A DNA stretch of 64,000 nt. Source: Bolinopsis microptera. Taxonomy: Eukaryota > Ctenophora > Tentaculata > Lobata > Bolinopsidae. Where the stretch lies: the NCBI RefSeq assembly GCF_026151205.1, contig NC_087083.1, forward strand, positions 9,357,460-9,421,459, in the 5' to 3' direction. Position numbers and translations under genes: made by a program. The notes under the pieces are model-generated. The model searched no databases. It saw nothing but the letters and a program-made list of their open reading frames with translations, and had not been told where the DNA came from. Within the stretch, counting starts at the first letter, position 1; every line of letters starts with the position of its first letter. Of the stretch, positions 23,621-33,360 are shown piece by piece.

Positions 23621-25247
23621 CAACTCCATGAAGCTAACCTAGACGCTATCTTCTCGCGGGGCCCAGACCCGCGGCCCCTCTAAAAAAGAAAAGATAGAAA
23701 ATAAGTCTATTCAAATAATTGATTAGGACCGAGTAAGTCTATTCAAAGTTAAGTATAGGACCACTACCTAAAGATCTAAACAGCATTCTACCACCACTCT
23801 TCCCCCACACTTGTAATGAAACTCTTGGCATATAAAACTTGAAATAAGATTTCGGGTCCTCTTCCATCCTAGTGCTGCAGGAAAGTCTCAACGAGCCTGT
23901 CTGCAGTAATCCCATCATAGTATAACCGTGCAATTACCCCTCACACAAATAGTCCAGTGTAGTGCAATTACCGGACATTACGGGGTGTTTTGTACATTTG
24001 TGTCGGGACGGCGGAGGGGGCTGAAGGGGTGGGAATTTGGAATTTTTTTACTCCGGGCATGGGGGTGGAGCGGTACTTAAGTTTAGATATTTTCAGGGGG
24101 AGGAGATATTATGAGTTACATTCGGAGGGGTATTACTCAATGTGTGGTTATAGTCGTGCCTAAATATACGTTCGATGAACTTAATATAAAAATAAACGTG
24201 ATATTAAAGTTAAAAATAGAAGAGTTATACCTGGTATATCATTTTATGGAGACCCGTCTTTATTTTTTTTGTGTTTTGTGATTGTGTCAGTTTTTAATAA
24301 GGTCGATTTTATCAATTCTTTGTTTACATGCCCACAGACAGTGTTTAGTCTCCTAGAGTAATGTTTATGATATAGCTTTTAAAATAGCATTAATAAATGT
24401 TACCACTCATCGATCTTCTTTTGCAAAGATGCTATGCCACAATAAGTTAGATTGCCACATTCATAATGTTTCTGTGAAATCATAATAATCTTTCATGAGA
24501 GTTATATCTGTTATCTAGTACTACAACAGTACTTATTGTATACATCAGAGTGCTTTAGTAAGTCAACGTATAAAGGATAAACTTATGCATCCGTATATAC
24601 GATCATTTTCGTGAATTACCACCTCTTCCTGTCCGTTCAAGATCTTCAATGTTTGCACGGAATCAGAGTTTTTAATTTCATCGCTTCGGTTTTATTTAAG
24701 CAAAGAACCTGAATCTTTAATTATTAATTCCTCTCGAGTGGTTTGATGTAATGTTCCATTTTAAGTGTGTTGAAGAATTATTAACTGTCCATCTTAAAGT
24801 TGTTGAGCATATTTAAACCTTTTAACTGTAATTAGGTTGAATATGAGTCTTTTAATCCTAAAATTGGAAATAACCCAAAAATTTAGTAAACGTGTTTTTT
24901 GTTATGTTCCGTCTTATTTCATTCTACTTAAATACCGAAATACAGATAAACACTTTTCAAATATTCCTTCATATTTCCTTAAGGCGGGCTTTTTCGCTAA
25001 TCTAGTCATAAAATGAATCCTCTCCAATTGCATTTCATGTGGTCTTTAAATAATGACTGGATAAATTCGATGACTGGATAAATTCGATTGTTCTCTTCTT
25101 CTCTTTGACCGGGTTCTGGAATTTTTACTTTTTAAAATCCGAATATTCATTATCGCTAGAAGCTTTGTGAAATGTTTAAAATTTAATATTTAAAGAATTC
25201 ACTTTTGGAATTACAATTATTATAGGATTCTTTTGCGATAGTCAAAA
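23621..25247. other. non-coding, no gene seen
   Basis: Mixed composition, including a short GC-rich patch (GGGGCCCAGACCCGCGGCCC near 23658) and a G-rich patch near 24010-24110. No convincing exon. Confidence 0.5.
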
Positions 25248-25310
25248 CGCAACAACTAGCGCTGGATGGCGACAACTAGCGCTGGATGGCGACAACTATA
25301 GCGCTAGATG
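25248..25310. repeat. 21-bp tandem repeat, three copies
   Basis: Three copies of CAACTAGCGCTGGATGGCGA, the last with two inserted bases. Confidence 0.85.
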
Positions 25311-25375
25311 AACCTATTATAGTACTATTATAGAATAATATATTTAGTTATAATACTCAGGGAACTACATAATAA

Positions 25376-27160
25376 ACAGGATTAAACAGGATTAAACAGG
25401 ATTAAACAGGATTAAACATAAATTTGTCAATGAGAGCCCTAACACTCACGTCTTGGCTATACATCAATATAATAGAAATAAATAAATAAATAATGTGCAA
25501 GAGTTTTCTTAAAATAAAAATTTAAAAATCATAAAAATTTAACTTCGTCACATCTTTTGTTGAAAGAGAAACAAGTGCAAATAAAATAATTTAATTCCCA
25601 TGAACATGTTCCAAAATGATATGATATGTTGATCGTGATATGAAATTAAATGAAGCTCGACTTGACCGTCACGTGTCCGCAGAGGAGTTCCGTTGAGGTG
25701 TAGCGGGGACTTTACAGCTGGACTTCAGCAGATCCTTCTTAGTGACTTCCTTCTTCGGGAAACGCCTGTTGTTTGCTCTCACCAAGAACCTCGCTGTCTC
25801 TCTTATGAGGCTGGTATCTGTGAATAGCCCCTCTAAGTTAGCGAAAAGACAGGTTTTGGCTCTCTGACTAAAGCGGTGTCGGTAATCTTCATACAGGGAG
25901 CAGGTCCGGAGGACGTGTACCTCATCTTCGATGATGGGGTCGAAGAATGGCATTTCTGCGAAATTTTCGAGCATGTCCATGTCCTCTGTTGAGCAAGCTT
26001 TACATATCCGAGGTACGATCTGGTTTCTTTTGTGGGTTCCATGACGTCCTGTCTCAATATTGAAATTGTGTGAGCTTGATCTGAATTGAGCCAGCTTTTT
26101 GGATTCAGCGTGCGACAGGTTCATATTGAGGTACTGCTCATAGCCAAAACTCATCTTTATGGTGTTGTAGAACGTTAGTTTCTTGTTGTTCCATCTCTCA
26201 GTATTCCATATCTGCCTGAAGTTGGAACGCATCGCTTCTTTGATTTGTGAAGGTGAGAGTTTTAGATGATGTCCATTGGGTTGGTTTAGAACCGACCGTG
26301 CGGTCTCGATGTTGGTGTTCCAAGAAAGACTGAGGCTGCGTTGCTCTTTGAAGGCATGTCGCACAAGACTGTTAGATCCAGCTTTCTCCATTTTATCTAA
26401 TCTTTCCCAGTAGTTATACACTTGGGATGATAGCTCTATCGCCAAAGGGTAGCGTCCTGTGTCACCCCAAATTGCCGCATTTGATGTTTGTTTATTGACG
26501 TTGAGAGTCCACTTGAGAAACGAGATGTGAAGTTTTTCTAGTGGATCTTGCCTGATCTGTTTTAGGGTGGGAAAGTTACCCGATGAGAAGGCACCCATGA
26601 AGTATGTCTGAGGGAGCCAAATCTGGCATCCATAAGAGACTACTGGGACAATAAGTGCATCGAAGAGTTTAAATATTATCTCTTTCCTTATGTGTCGTAA
26701 GTCTATCATGCTTTTAAGCGAAAAATAACTCCGAAGTCCTTTCTGCCTAAGTTTGGACTGTGCGACCTTCAGGGATCCTGTCAGAGTGAAAGTCATTCCT
26801 AGGTACGTGTACTCACGAACTGAGTCGATCGGTGTTAAACCAAAAGCGAAGGTCTTGCTGTCTTTGAGTATACGACCAGCGCGGTTGAACACCATGATAG
26901 CGGTTTTAGACATGTTGACCACTAGGCCCCACTCCTGACAGTAGGCGTACAGAACAGAGAGCATTTTATGTAGGCTTTCAGGATTCAAAGCCAGAAGTAC
27001 TAAGTCATCAGCCCAGAGCAGATGTGTCACCTTGATGGAGTTAATGATGGGCACTTCGATGTTATCTAGCTCGTTCAGTTCTTCGGAGAGGGCATGTACG
27101 AAGCATTTATACAGTTCCGGGGACATGGGATGCCCTTGTTCAGTTCCACAGAACAATCAA
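25376..27160 (-). mobile_element. 5'-truncated non-LTR (LINE) retrotransposon
   Basis: Minus-strand insertion comprising part of ORF2 (25669-27156), about 250 bp of 3' UTR and possibly a tail of four GGATTAAACA units (25376-25418; complement TGTTTAATCC). An in-frame TGA lies directly before the open frame at its 5' end, where homology to the palm domain starts abruptly. This is typical of truncated target-primed integration. The DNA just beyond the 5' end (27190-27248) matches 23411-23468. Endonuclease and N-terminal reverse transcriptase motifs are missing. Confidence 0.85.
25669..27156 (-). pseudogene. LINE ORF2 C-terminal half: reverse transcriptase palm/thumb and CCHC-type end
   Basis: A 495-codon open frame; its first codon is TTG after a stop, so no true start is present. 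Residues 4-17, GTEQGHPMSPELYK, are the reverse transcriptase motif before the active site. LLWADDLVLLA (46-56) holds the catalytic Asp pair (50, 51), with Trp where Tyr or Phe is usual. NMSKTAIMVFNRAG and YTYLGMTFTLTG are the following palm motifs and VVSYGCQIW the thumb. Near the C-terminus ICKACS ... IEDEVHVLRTC forms the C-x2-C ... H-x4-C zinc motif of many animal LINEs (CR1/L2-like arrangement; clade not certain). The frame is intact over nearly 500 codons, so insertion is recent, but the truncated copy cannot be autonomous. Confidence 0.95.
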
Positions 27161-27352
27161 ATATGATTGTTTAAAATAAATAGATCTAAAGTAAAGACTA
27201 ATTACTACAAATAAATCACTTTTCGACGAAATCACTTTTCGACGAAATTTGTCTATATTTACTTACATACAGAATTTGGAAAGTACCTCACAGAATCCTT
27301 TCACCTTCGAACTCCTCCTGAAAAGAAGTCCTAGTCGTTACCTCCCGTCTCC
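27161..27352. other. short unique spacer between retroelements
   Basis: Contains the doubled CACTTTTCGACGAAAT word (27215-27248) also found at 23441-23473. Otherwise nothing seen. Confidence 0.6.
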
Positions 27353-27356
27353 TACT
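27353..27356. repeat. target-site duplication (left), TACT
   Basis: TACT directly before the TG of the left LTR; it is repeated at 30959-30962. Confidence 0.85.
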
Positions 27357-27959
27357 TGATAAAAGGCTCTTTTCCTTTATATTTTGTTCTGCAAGGTGAC
27401 AAGGGAAAATACTTCAATTTGAATAAACCGTTAAGAATTATAATTACAATATCTCAGTGTTCCTCAAATACTATGTCAATAATTCGAATAGCATAGTTCT
27501 TTAACTATAAACATTAACGGTAAACGTCTGCTGTATTCAAACCAAAAAGTGTCCTGCCATCCAACAGGCCCACTCTTAAATATCCTTAGATTGTATAAAC
27601 AATCTCCCACTCGTTTTAGCAATCCCTAAACAAATCCCAAACTATCCTTCCTATAGCCAAAACAGAGATGTAAAATTGAACTCTCTGATAACCAAAACAG
27701 AGATGTTAAAATAAACTTTCTGTTTCCCTAAAACTCTCTGCCCTTAACAATATCTTTAACTATCCTCCTATAGCCAAAACAGAGTTGTTAAACTGAACTC
27801 TTTGATAACCAAAACAGAGATGTTAAACTTTATGTTTCCCTAAAACTCTCTGCACTACCGTGCTGTACTAAATGTCGTACACTAATAAATGCCCTAAAAT
27901 ACTACGGTAAAATACTGTTTAATGTCTAGTACTAAAACTGCTAAAACGAGTATATAACA
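27357..27959 (-). repeat. 3' LTR
   Basis: 603 bp, TGATAAAAGG ... TATATAACA on the plus strand. It contains an internal duplication of about 125 bp: two blocks each running from CTATAGCCAAAACAGAG to AAAACTCTCTGC. It differs from the other LTR at about five sites, including one extra C near 27584. Confidence 0.95.
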
Positions 27960-28474
27960 TATCCTCCCCACAAAATTTTGTGGAAGTTCTCCCGTTGCAA
28001 TTGCAATGGATAACTTTACAAATTCTAATATATATCAAATCTACCTACAAAGTGTTTTTTAAAACCCACATAAAATTGAAAGAAAAAAATGTGTCTCTCT
28101 AGCTATCAAAACTGGCACCAAAGCTGCCCAAAATCATTGTCATCACCAAGTTGAAAATAACCATGTTCTAATGAAAATCTTGATTAGTATCACTTTAAGT
28201 AAAGTGTTGTTATGATTCAAACTGAATGTAAAAAAGAGGTAGCTAATCTCCCGAATACGGTAAGAATCAACACTCAGGTCGACCTAGTAATATAATAAGA
28301 CTGTTAAAACGAAACGGTAACAACAAGGTTGTTCTTTTCAAATCCCTGATACCGTGATTTTACTGTAAATACTTTAACAAAATACAATTGTGCACAATTA
28401 TCAAATATATCACGCAAATTACCGTTCCAGTCTATATGACTTTAATTTAGTCATTTCCGACATTTCTCCTGTGA
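27960..28474 (-). other. retrotransposon 3' untranslated region and polypurine tract
   Basis: No open frame. The polypurine tract (minus strand GTGGGGAGGATA) abuts the LTR. Next to it is a perfect 16-bp palindrome, CCACAAAATTTTGTGG (27968-27983). Confidence 0.7.
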
Positions 28475-29254
28475 TTAAACATACTTCGGTTTATTCTTTC
28501 TCGGTCTGAGTTCATACTTTCTCCTCGGATCTCGGCCGTCTTCTTCACGACTTATGTCAGCAAGAGTAAGTCCTCTACTATCTATTTCTCCGAATTGCAT
28601 ATTGCCCTCTCTGCTCGGTCCAGCAGATGCAGCCGCTACTTCCGGACTAGAGTCAATGTTTTGAGATTGACTTGAATCTAGTGCATCGTGAAAAGATTCG
28701 GTGGTGTCTGCACTTAGATTTAATTGTGGATCTTCTTCCTGACGCGGTACATCGTTGACTGATGAGTTTACTATCGTGTCATCCAATCCTCGTTCCTCCT
28801 CTTCCACCACAATAGCCGGATCTCCGCTCCCAACTTCAGTTTGTGGTACATCATTTCCAGAACTTGAGAGACTCACTGGTGCTGACGCTTCTCCTCCACT
28901 TTTACTGATCTTAGATGAGGGACAAGGAATTCCTTGATCCCTCTTCTTCTTCCGACTCCTCGTGATGATGTGATAATCATCTGAATCATCTGAATCATCT
29001 GAATCATCTGAATCATCTGAATCACTATCAGTGACCACGCTCACTTCACTCACGTTGCCTTCACTTTTCCCAGAACAACCGTTGGGAAATCCCACAGCCG
29101 CTCCAGGAATCTTTGTGAGTGGCTCTCCCCCTTTATAAGGTTTCATCTTCGTGATGCTGGTCACATTCTTCTCCTGTCCCACCTGTACTTCCATTGTACT
29201 GTCGGTTGAATTCTCCACCGGATCCTCTTCTCCTCCAGCAGTTAGCTCGTACAT
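28475..29254 (-). CDS. retrotransposon ORF2: acidic Ser-rich protein, possible pol C-terminal remnant
   Basis: 259 codons, overlapping the end of the Gag frame by 122 nt in the +1 frame; expression could be by frameshift or internal start (ATG present). It contains an Asp-Ser repeat (SDDSDD, about residues 77-92; TGAATCATC repeats at 28977-29030), then DYHIITRSRKKK, long acidic Ser/Thr-rich sequence, and a basic end RRKYELRPRKNKPKY. TRSR-like and LRPR-like motifs are common near Pol or ORF ends in animal Gypsy-type elements, so it may be the tail of a largely deleted Pol. No enzyme motif is present. An adapted accessory protein is the alternative. Confidence 0.7.
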   Translation of the reverse strand: MYELTAGGEEDPVENSTDSTMEVQVGQEKNVTSITKMKPYKGGEPLTKIPGAAVGFPNGCSGKSEGNVSEVSVVTDSDSDDSDDSDDSDDSDDYHIITRSRKKKRDQGIPCPSSKISKSGGEASAPVSLSSSGNDVPQTEVGSGDPAIVVEEEERGLDDTIVNSSVNDVPRQEEDPQLNLSADTTESFHDALDSSQSQNIDSSPEVAAASAGPSREGNMQFGEIDSRGLTLADISREEDGRDPRRKYELRPRKNKPKYV

Positions 29255-30242
29255 GTCCGGTCTTGTTGCAATTCCAGCACGTTATGTTCTTGTAACCCCG
29301 CCACCCGTCTCGCTCTCTATCATGTACTTGTCTGGGTCTTGACGAGTTTCTGTTATCTCCTTGCCATTTGTCCCTATTTTCACCGGACCAAGATCTCGAT
29401 CTGCCATCCCCCGTAGGTCTCTGATAAGTAGCTTCTTCTCGCTCCTCCCGACTATTTTGCCTCGAAAATGAGGGGTCGTGAACGGTTGGCTCGTCATAAA
29501 ATGCCGTTTGTTTCATAATCGAAGAAACGGGAATTTCTCTATCGTTCTCATTCATCATCTTCTCAACGCCTTCTATTTTCTCTGCCAATTTCACTGCTTC
29601 CTCAAATGAAGCAAAGCTGGCTACATTGAGCTGCTGCATCACATTTTTGCTCCTTACTCCTCGTAAAAGAGCCAAAAGACAATTGTCTTCCGCTATTGTT
29701 ACATCCAAGTAAGCTACATTCGACTTCGCCCTCAGTCGAAAAACGTACTCACCTATATCTTCTCCCTGCCGCTGACGACAGTTAAGCAGTTCGTTTTTAA
29801 GTGCTGTAGCTTCGTTGCCATAGATGGCTCGCTTGTAGAGCGCACAAAAAAGCTCAGGATCTTTTTTCTCCCTATCACTCAGCTTGACTGCCCTCAATAC
29901 CAAATAGGTTTTATCGTCCACACTTTGGAGCAAATGCTCATTCAGTAATGGACTCTTCAATCTGGTTATTCTCACGTATGAGAGAAATCTCTCACAGAAC
30001 ATTGAAAAATCTTCTCCTTTTTCAAACCTCTTCAATTTAGCTGCTCGGGATGATTTTGAATTCAAAATCCTCCCTGATCCGTCATGATCATTCTCGCTCT
30101 CGTTATCCTCCAAATCCGAATCGCCCACATCGAACACCTCTTTTTTAATCTTTTTCTCCTGCACTTTGAGCTCTTCCAGTGCGGTTCTGATTTTCTCTCG
30201 TTCAGCTTTGATTTTCTCTCGTTCAGCTTTGATTTTCTCCAA
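29133..30242 (-). CDS. retrotransposon Gag-like protein with CCHC zinc knuckle
   Basis: Open for 369 codons. The N-terminus is a coiled coil of repeated EKIKAER units (30180-30242), followed by an acidic linker, a capsid-like helical region (FSMFCERFLSYVRITR ... LKNELLNCRQRQGEDIGEYV ... LLALLRGV) and a Arg/Ser/Gly-rich linker. CWNCNKTGHVRANC near 29256-29297 is the C-x2-C-x4-H-x4-C nucleic-acid-binding knuckle. Its role is assembly and packaging of element RNA. The listed first codon is TTG: the open frame runs upstream through an Ala/Glu stretch to a stop with no ATG, and a neighbouring frame reads SIDDYVAVTRK just before it, so the 5' end is probably frameshifted in this copy. Confidence 0.9.
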   Translation of the reverse strand: MEKIKAEREKIKAEREKIRTALEELKVQEKKIKKEVFDVGDSDLEDNESENDHDGSGRILNSKSSRAAKLKRFEKGEDFSMFCERFLSYVRITRLKSPLLNEHLLQSVDDKTYLVLRAVKLSDREKKDPELFCALYKRAIYGNEATALKNELLNCRQRQGEDIGEYVFRLRAKSNVAYLDVTIAEDNCLLALLRGVRSKNVMQQLNVASFASFEEAVKLAEKIEGVEKMMNENDREIPVSSIMKQTAFYDEPTVHDPSFSRQNSREEREEATYQRPTGDGRSRSWSGENRDKWQGDNRNSSRPRQVHDRERDGWRGYKNITCWNCNKTGHVRANCWRRRGSGGEFNRQYNGSTGGTGEECDQHHEDETL

Positions 30243-30356
30243 CTCCTCTTCTGCTTCAGCCGCTGCTGCAGCCTTTTCTTCCTTGTCACTGCCACATAGT
30301 CATCTATGCTCAATTCACTTCGAGGGTATTAACCAATTGATTAATCAGGCTCCAGT
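30243..30356 (-). promoter_or_regulatory. retrotransposon leader with putative primer-binding site
   Basis: Minus-strand sequence after the 5' LTR: AC then TGGAGCCTGATTAATC (about 30339-30354). The TGG start fits pairing with a tRNA CCA end; the tRNA is not identified. Confidence 0.55.
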
Positions 30357-30958
30357 TGATAAAAGGCTCTTTTCCTTTATATTTTGTTCTGCAAGGTGAC
30401 AAGGGAAAATACTTCAATTTGAATAAACCGTTAAGAATTGTAATTACAATATCTCAGTGTTCCTCAAATACTACGTCAATAATTCGAATAGCATAGTTCT
30501 TTAACTATAAACATTAACGGTAAACGTCTGCTGTATTCAAACCAAAAAGTGTCCTGCCATCCAACAGGCCCACTCTTAAATATCTTAGATTGTATAAACA
30601 ATCTCCCACTCGTTTTAGCAATCCCTAAACAAATCCCAAACTATCCTTCCTATAGCCAAAACAGAGATGTTAAATTGAACTCTCTGATAACCAAAACAGA
30701 GATGTTAAAATAAACTTTCTGTTTCCCTAAAACTCTCTGCCCTTAACAATATCTTTAACTATCCTCCTATAGCCAAAACAGAGTTGTTAAACTGAACTCT
30801 TTGATAACCAAAACAGAGATGTTAAACTTTATGTTTCCCTAAAACTCTCTGCACTACCCTGCTGTACTAAATGTCGTACACTAATAAATGCCCTAAAATA
30901 CTACGGTAAAATACTGTTTAATGTCTAGTACTAAAACTGCTAAAACGAGTATATAACA
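30357..30958 (-). repeat. 5' LTR
   Basis: 602 bp, near-identical partner of 27357-27959, and the presumed promoter of the element. It ends with CA, followed by the right target duplication TACT (30959-30962). Confidence 0.95.
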
Positions 30959-30962
30959 TACT

Positions 30963-33360
30963 CATCGTCATTAACTCATCTCCATGACTTATATTCGATT
31001 TTTTTTCTCGTGAAATTGTAACGCGGTTAATGTTTAAGATTTTATTTTTATAGCATTCTCTCGATTTTTAGAGTTCTGATCGTCTTTATGAATTGCTGTA
31101 TTACCAAGACGAGTTCGTTAGTGTTCTCTTTGGTCATTTCATGTTTAATTCCTGTTTGTTTGAAGTTTAATTCCTGTTTAATTCCATATTAGCGACAAGA
31201 GAAACGCCATTGATCATGTTGGATGTAAGGAGAGTGACGAATCCTCAAACTACAATAAATTAATTTCTTCTGTAACGTCCTGAATAAATATGGTTACGAA
31301 AACAAAATTTACTAAACATTTTAAAACATTACTGAACACCAAAAAATATATTACTAATGCAAAGATAAAACAAAAAAACAAATAATAGTAACACGTGTTG
31401 TGACAAAATTTATTTTGACTTAATTTGACGTTTGCTTCATGAAATTTTTCAATATTAAATCTATAATATAAATTGCCAATCTTTTGCAATGAAAGCAGAT
31501 AAAATGCATAATCCAATATAGAACGACTTCCTTATTTTTCTCTGCTTATCTTGATTTATATTATCTCAACATGTGAATTGTGTTCTACTTCTACTATTTG
31601 TTTGTTGCTGAATACTTCCTAACTAAAACCGCTCTGACATATTAGTTCCTAGCAATTAAGTATCAGTAATCAGTAATGAGTATACATGAAGCACATTATT
31701 TCATCTCATTTCATTTCGTATAAAATTATCTTATTTCAAATTAAAAACGCCTTCGTCTGCAATTATTAAATTAATATCAATTTCTTCTAGTTTTACCTTT
31801 ACGGTTTTACCTTTACCGTATATTTAATCAACTTCATTTTTATTCTTATGGTATTTTGAACCCTCTTTTTTATTCATTAGACAATTCCTTCACTCATCTA
31901 ACTTGTGAAGCTATGCGCAACCCCGATTTACATAGATTTTCGGAGCACGGTAAATCATAGTACCGGGTCTGTCGGGGCATGGTAAATCGAAATATGGTAA
32001 ATCGGGGTATGACTATATAGTTCAGCGAATGGGGGTGGTTGAAAGGGCCACTGTAAAAATGAAAAACGTGGAGAGGGTATAATTTCTATTGATCTCAACC
32101 GACAATTCTAAATCGTTGCACCATTATTATACTGATCCTCTATATCCCTCTTGATTCTTATTAACATTATAGATTTTTAATCTCAAGATTAGCATATTCA
32201 TCCTCCCCAGTCCCCTCGTCCCCATCGTTCCCCTCGTCCCAACACTAATCCAATGCGAATTTTATTATTTAAATCCACTGAATGGGGTATCTTACGAAGG
32301 TTTCAGAGGAGAGAGAACAATGTTCTAACAAATAATCGTTATTACTGTTATGTCTGCGTCAGGTCAGCGCCCTTCCCCACCTTTTTACCCATCATACCTA
32401 TCACTCCATCCACTTACATCCCGCACAAATAATACATTTTTAGGTTTACCCCACTCCCGAAATAACCTAATACCACAACTTTGACAGTTCGTACGTCTCA
32501 ATACGTCTGATGATGCGTCTGGTGATGCGTGACTAGCTATAATCTAACTAGTCACATGATAACATAACTACAGTATACTAGGTAATTATAACTAGTCACA
32601 TGACTACTACTAGTTATAAGGGTGGGGGACTACTACTGGTGTACCATGCTGCTGTAATACCAACAAATGAGCTGCTGGAATCAGTATTTATAGTTTATAA
32701 AGGAGTATTTACACAGTTTAGTTTCTCTTGTTTGGGACAGGATAAGTGGATCTTGTTTTTTCTATTGTGGTTTATTATTTAGGCTCGTTAACTGTGGAGG
32801 AGGCGTTTGTTTTGGTATACCTGTGCGTATTATCCAGTGTTGGCTGGCAATATAATTGAAATACACTTAGTGTTATAACGCACTTAATTTGAATATACCT
32901 GTATGGCTTCCAAATTTTCATATTCCCGTTCAAACCTTTAGTATACCACAGCCGATATTGTTTCATAATCGATTCAATTGACACCTTATTCCCTCAAATA
33001 ATGCAGTCCCTCAAAATAAATCCACATTGAAGGTCGTGTTTACCTGATCGTCTTTCTTATTTTTCGAGCTGTTAACGTTTATCTTTAAATATTTTACAGA
33101 AAACCCGTGATTGGAGTTGTTCCAGTTTCTGTGCGAATCAAGGAAACGTTTACCACGTGCTTTTAATTAACCAGTATTCCTGCTTCCATCAGTTCGGCTG
33201 TAGTTTTCTATTTCCTCCTTGGTGACTTTAGTCTCCATGGTAACTCCTTGGTAACTCATTGCAGTAACCACCCTTCACTTACATGTCCTCTTACAATAGG
33301 TACTGTAGTTGTGGTTATAGTTGTGAGTATTACGGTTCCGGTATATAACTTCCCGATAAC
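30963..33360. other. non-coding, no gene seen; DR1 copy at 31190-31246
   Basis: DR1 copy 2 contains GACAAGAGAAACGCCAT (31194-31210) then GGATGTAAGGAGAGTGACGA. Near 31915-32010 GGTAAATC(G) words recur several times. Near 32540-32625 TAACTAGTCACATGA is duplicated. No exon recognised before 33361. Confidence 0.55.

Larger units (their letters stand above)
27357..30958 (-). mobile_element. complete LTR retrotransposon lacking pol (non-autonomous)
   Basis: Flanked by 603- and 602-bp LTRs, each TG...CA, and by the 4-bp duplication TACT. Orientation is minus: the 5' LTR is at 30357-30958. Inside it is TGGAGCCTGATTAATC two bases after the LTR, placed like a tRNA primer-binding site. Purine-rich GTGGGGAGGATA lies directly before the 3' LTR as polypurine tract. 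The internal 2.4 kb encodes a Gag-like protein and an acidic ORF2, but no protease, reverse transcriptase, RNase H or integrase motif. The 4-bp duplication and CCHC Gag fit the Ty3/Gypsy group, but without pol this is inference. The LTRs differ at only about five positions by my reading (about 99% identical), so insertion is recent and must have used enzymes from another element. Confidence 0.95.

Noticed and set aside
33338-33345. TATA box for the NTR/TSP1 gene (TATATAA)
   Set aside because: Only about 16 bp before the ATG, too close to place the transcription start upstream of it.
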